Translations under genes and position numbers: made by a program | The notes under the pieces: generated by a model | Databases searched by the model: none | Told to the model about the DNA's origin: nothing | What the model saw: only the letters and a program-made list of their open reading frames with translations | NCBI RefSeq assembly: GCF_017792385.1 | Contig: NZ_CP051230.1 | Coordinates: 2,108,001 to 2,172,000, forward strand | DNA: 64,000 bases | Direction: 5' to 3' | Origin: Hyphomonas sp. | Lineage (GTDB): Bacteria; Pseudomonadota; Alphaproteobacteria; Caulobacterales; Hyphomonadaceae | Part shown: in pieces, positions 61,797 to 64,000 of the stretch | Layout: each line of letters opens with the position of its first letter | How positions within the stretch are numbered: position 1 is the stretch's first letter

Positions 61797-63304
61797 TGAG
61801 CTCTGAGCTGTTGATCTGGGCGGCCCTGTGCCTGCCGCTGCTGATTGCCGCGGGGATTGCGATCACGGGCACGTTCTCGAATGTGCGGGAAGGGGTCACC
61901 CTGGTGGGGGCCACCATCCTGTTTGGTGTGGTCATCGCGCTGGCCAGCCAGGTGGCTGGCGGCGAGACCCCATCCATGTATGTCGGCCAGGTGGCGCCGG
62001 GCCTGGACCTGGCCTTCAAGCTGGAACCGCTGGGCGCGCTGTTCGCCCTCGTGGCGAGCGGCCTGTGGATCGTCAATTCCTTCTATTCCATCGGCTATAT
62101 GCGCGGCAATCGCGAGCGCAACCAGACGCGCTTCTACATCTGTTTCGCCATCGCCATCTTCGGCGCCATGGGCGTGGCAATGTCGGCCAATCTGTTCACC
62201 CTGTTCGTATTCTATGAAGTGCTGACCCTGTCGACCTATCCGCTGGTCGCGCACAAGGGCGATGCCGCCGCCAAGCGCGGTGGACGCATTTATCTGCTGA
62301 CACTGCTGGGCACATCGATCGGCCTGTTCCTGATGGCGCTGATGTGGACCTGGGCGCTGGCCGGACAGAATCTGGACTTCGTGCAGGGCGGTCTGCTGGC
62401 CGGTCTCAACCTGGACCCGGCCGTCGCCACGGCGCTGCTGATCCTGTTCGCGTTCGGCATCGGCAAGGCGGCGCTGATGCCGTTCCATTTCTGGCTGCCC
62501 AACGCCATGGTCGCGCCAACGCCGGTGTCGGCCCTGTTGCATGCGGTGGCGGTTGTGAAGGCCGGTGTGTTCACCGTGATGAAGGTGTCGATCTACATCT
62601 TCGGTGAGGAATTGCTGAATGCGACGCCCGGCCGGGAATTCGTCCTGGGCGTGGCCTGTTTCACCATCATCGTCGCGTCGCTGGTCGCCATGACCAAGGA
62701 CAATCTCAAGGCGCGGCTGGCCTATTCGACCATCGCCCAGCTGTCCTACATCACGCTCGGCGCCATGCTGGCCACGCAGGCCGGCTTCATGGGCGGCGCA
62801 CTGCAGATTGCGGCTCATGCCGTCGGCAAGATGACGCTGTTCATGTGCGCCGGGGCCATCTATGTCGCAACCGGCCTGACCAATATCTCCGACATGCGCG
62901 GTCTCGGCCGCAAGATGCCGCTCGTTTTCATCGCCTTTTTCATTGCCACCCTGTCGATCATCGGCATTCCGCCCATGGCAGGGGCCTGGGCCAAGTATGA
63001 ACTGATGCAGGGCGCCATCGACCGGGGCACGCATTTCGTGCCCTGGGTCCTGATCGGGTCGTCCCTGCTGAACATTGCCTACCTGCTGCCGATCCCGATC
63101 CTGGCGCTGATGCCCGTGCCGGGTACTCCTGAGCCGAAGCCGTTCAAGCGTCCGGGCGGCGCGCCCTTCTTCACTGTGGCCGCACCGGTGCTCACGGCGG
63201 GGCTGTGCATTGTCCTGTTCTTCCTTGTCGGGCCGCTGGCGGACTTCCTGTCCCCGGCCTTCGAAACGCCCGTTTCTCCTGCCGTCTCCGGAGGTCAGCC
63301 ATGA
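61796..63304 (+). CDS. Second antiporter-like pump subunit (MrpD/NuoM-L type)
   Basis: 502 residues, about 13-14 TM helices. Conserved Glu in NLFTLFVFYEVLTLSTYPLV, the Lys helix in FGIGKAALMPFHFWLPNAMV and PVSALLHAVAVVKAGVFTVM, the latter being NuoL/MrpA-like. Hence it may replace the N-terminal pump half of MrpA. It is not a copy of the first pump subunit. It overlaps the following gene by ATGA. Confidence 0.88.
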   Translation: MSSELLIWAALCLPLLIAAGIAITGTFSNVREGVTLVGATILFGVVIALASQVAGGETPSMYVGQVAPGLDLAFKLEPLGALFALVASGLWIVNSFYSIGYMRGNRERNQTRFYICFAIAIFGAMGVAMSANLFTLFVFYEVLTLSTYPLVAHKGDAAAKRGGRIYLLTLLGTSIGLFLMALMWTWALAGQNLDFVQGGLLAGLNLDPAVATALLILFAFGIGKAALMPFHFWLPNAMVAPTPVSALLHAVAVVKAGVFTVMKVSIYIFGEELLNATPGREFVLGVACFTIIVASLVAMTKDNLKARLAYSTIAQLSYITLGAMLATQAGFMGGALQIAAHAVGKMTLFMCAGAIYVATGLTNISDMRGLGRKMPLVFIAFFIATLSIIGIPPMAGAWAKYELMQGAIDRGTHFVPWVLIGSSLLNIAYLLPIPILALMPVPGTPEPKPFKRPGGAPFFTVAAPVLTAGLCIVLFFLVGPLADFLSPAFETPVSPAVSGGQP

Positions 63305-63747
63305 GCGATAACACGCCCAATGATACCCGCGATTCCGGCGGTCGCTTCGTGAAGCGCGCGGCCGAACAGGCCCACCGGCTGCACACGCCGACCGAGGACG
63401 GTGTGCATCCGATTGCGAAACTCCTGTTCGGCTGGACGGAGTCGCCCCGCGCCGGAACGTTCATCTTCTGGGGCGTCGGCATCCTGTCGGCCTTCCTCAT
63501 CGTGATCGACCTGGCCGTTGACCGGCACGAATATGTCCATCTCGCCGAAGCGACGGGCTTCTATGCCCTGTGGGGCTTTGCCGCCTTTGCCTTCGTGGTG
63601 CTGATGGGCTGGCCGCTGGGCCGGCTGTTGCGCCGCAGCGAGGATTATTACGGCGATCCGGGCGGTCCGCCCGCGGATATCGATCCGGACATTCCGGCCG
63701 CGCCCGACACTTCCCCGACCTATCCGCATGAAGGAGACGAGCTCTGA
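63301..63747 (+). CDS. Hypothetical membrane protein of the Mrp operon
   Basis: 148 residues from ATG 63301. The N-terminus is charged (SDNTPNDTRDSGGRFVKRAA), followed by two TM helices (FIFWGVGILSAFLIVIDLAV at about 54-73; FYALWGFAAFAFVVLMGWPL at about 84-103) and an acidic, Pro/Asp-rich tail (PPADIDPDIPAAPDTSPTYP). I do not recognise a characterised family. It is coupled on both sides (ATGA with the second pump gene, one base with the third), so it is very likely a complex subunit or assembly factor. Confidence 0.8.
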   Translation: MSDNTPNDTRDSGGRFVKRAAEQAHRLHTPTEDGVHPIAKLLFGWTESPRAGTFIFWGVGILSAFLIVIDLAVDRHEYVHLAEATGFYALWGFAAFAFVVLMGWPLGRLLRRSEDYYGDPGGPPADIDPDIPAAPDTSPTYPHEGDEL

Positions 63748-64000
63748 TGACTGGACCGCTCGCCCTCCTGAACCCCGGCTGGCTGCTGATCGCGGTCGGC
63801 CTGGTCGCCCTGTTCCTGCCGGTTCGCCGCGTGCGTCAGGGGCTGACCATCGCCGCGCCCATCGTGGCCATTCTCCTGGCCTCGCTGGCAGACCGCAATA
63901 TCGACCTGCTCACCGGACAGGCCCTTGGCCTCGACTTCGTCTTCTACCGGGTCGACAATCTCAGCTATATCTTCGGCCTCGCCTTCCTTCTGGCGGCGCT
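63747..64000 (+). CDS. Third antiporter-like pump subunit (partial)
   Basis: The first 84 codons are in the window; the gene runs off the right edge. It begins MTGPLALLNPGWLLIAVGL and contains LDFVFYRVDNLSYIFGLAFL, the NuoL/NuoM/MrpA-type opening with two TM helices followed by the DNLS(Y/F) motif. Its ATG shares a base with the previous stop. A third pump-type protein in one Mrp operon is inferred from this N-terminus. Confidence 0.8.
   Translation, partial: MTGPLALLNPGWLLIAVGLVALFLPVRRVRQGLTIAAPIVAILLASLADRNIDLLTGQALGLDFVFYRVDNLSYIFGLAFLLAA

Overview
The window is a GC-rich chromosomal segment of an alphaproteobacterium. The gene set fits the Hyphomonadaceae/Caulobacterales-Rhodobacterales side of the class: adjacent clpS-clpA, a PHA phasin, SIMPL and DUF2336 proteins, the radA-cvpA-purF-SDR block, an ApaG/MetZ/DCD neighbourhood, and an Mrp-type antiporter locus with several pump subunits. 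The family-level placement is inferred from gene content and no rRNA is present. I see no prophage, transposase, integrase or CRISPR array; the window reads as core chromosome with a few accessory genes.

Layout. 1-7563: surface polysaccharide genes (an ABC-2 exporter whose ATPase runs off the left edge, GT4 and GT2 glycosyltransferases, a UDP-xylose-synthase-like SDR, galE), with phhA, a divergent Tag-family glycosylase and a tRNA-Ile2(CAU) among them. 7625-14622: a SIMPL protein, Kdo isomerase kdsD, D,D-carboxypeptidase dacA, phasin, DUF1499 protein and clpS-clpA. 14728-19147: a serine hydrolase, MscS channel, and a tightly coupled kdsA-GNAT-rluE operon. 19237-19456: a small unexplained unit holding a 26-codon ORF with a near-perfect Shine-Dalgarno, a 19-bp palindrome and a terminator-like hairpin. 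19591-27857: RcnB-like protein, arfB, arsM, der, bamB with a YfgM-like partner, panB, GFA, NnrU and DUF3297 proteins. 28027-35765: GGDEF-EAL protein, sulfotransferase, acyl-CoA dehydrogenase, ABC-F ATPase, thiO-like oxidase and two small unknowns. 35994-39685: an fbpABC-type ferric iron importer. 39778-45348: M48 protease, DsbA-like thioredoxin, apaG, metZ, dCTP deaminase, GST. 45404-54586: a long minus-strand block (MFS-alr-mlaE-mlaF-unknown-radA-cvpA-purF-SDR) interrupted by a nested inverted repeat. 54750-57413: a PEP-mutase-family enzyme, a DoxX-like membrane protein and a DUF2336 protein. 57494-64000: an Mrp-type cation/proton antiporter operon, cut by the right edge.

How the genes work together. 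Envelope biogenesis is the main theme: Kdo supply (kdsD, kdsA), nucleotide sugars and glycosyltransferases with an exporter, outer-membrane assembly and quality control (bamB, YfgM-like, BepA-like M48, DsbA-like), lipid transport (mlaEF) and peptidoglycan (alr, dacA). The clearest unusual features are the Mrp locus, which has a separate DUF4040 protein in place of the MrpA C-terminus, three pump-type subunits and a His-rich insertion in MrpC, and the small-ORF unit upstream of kdsA.
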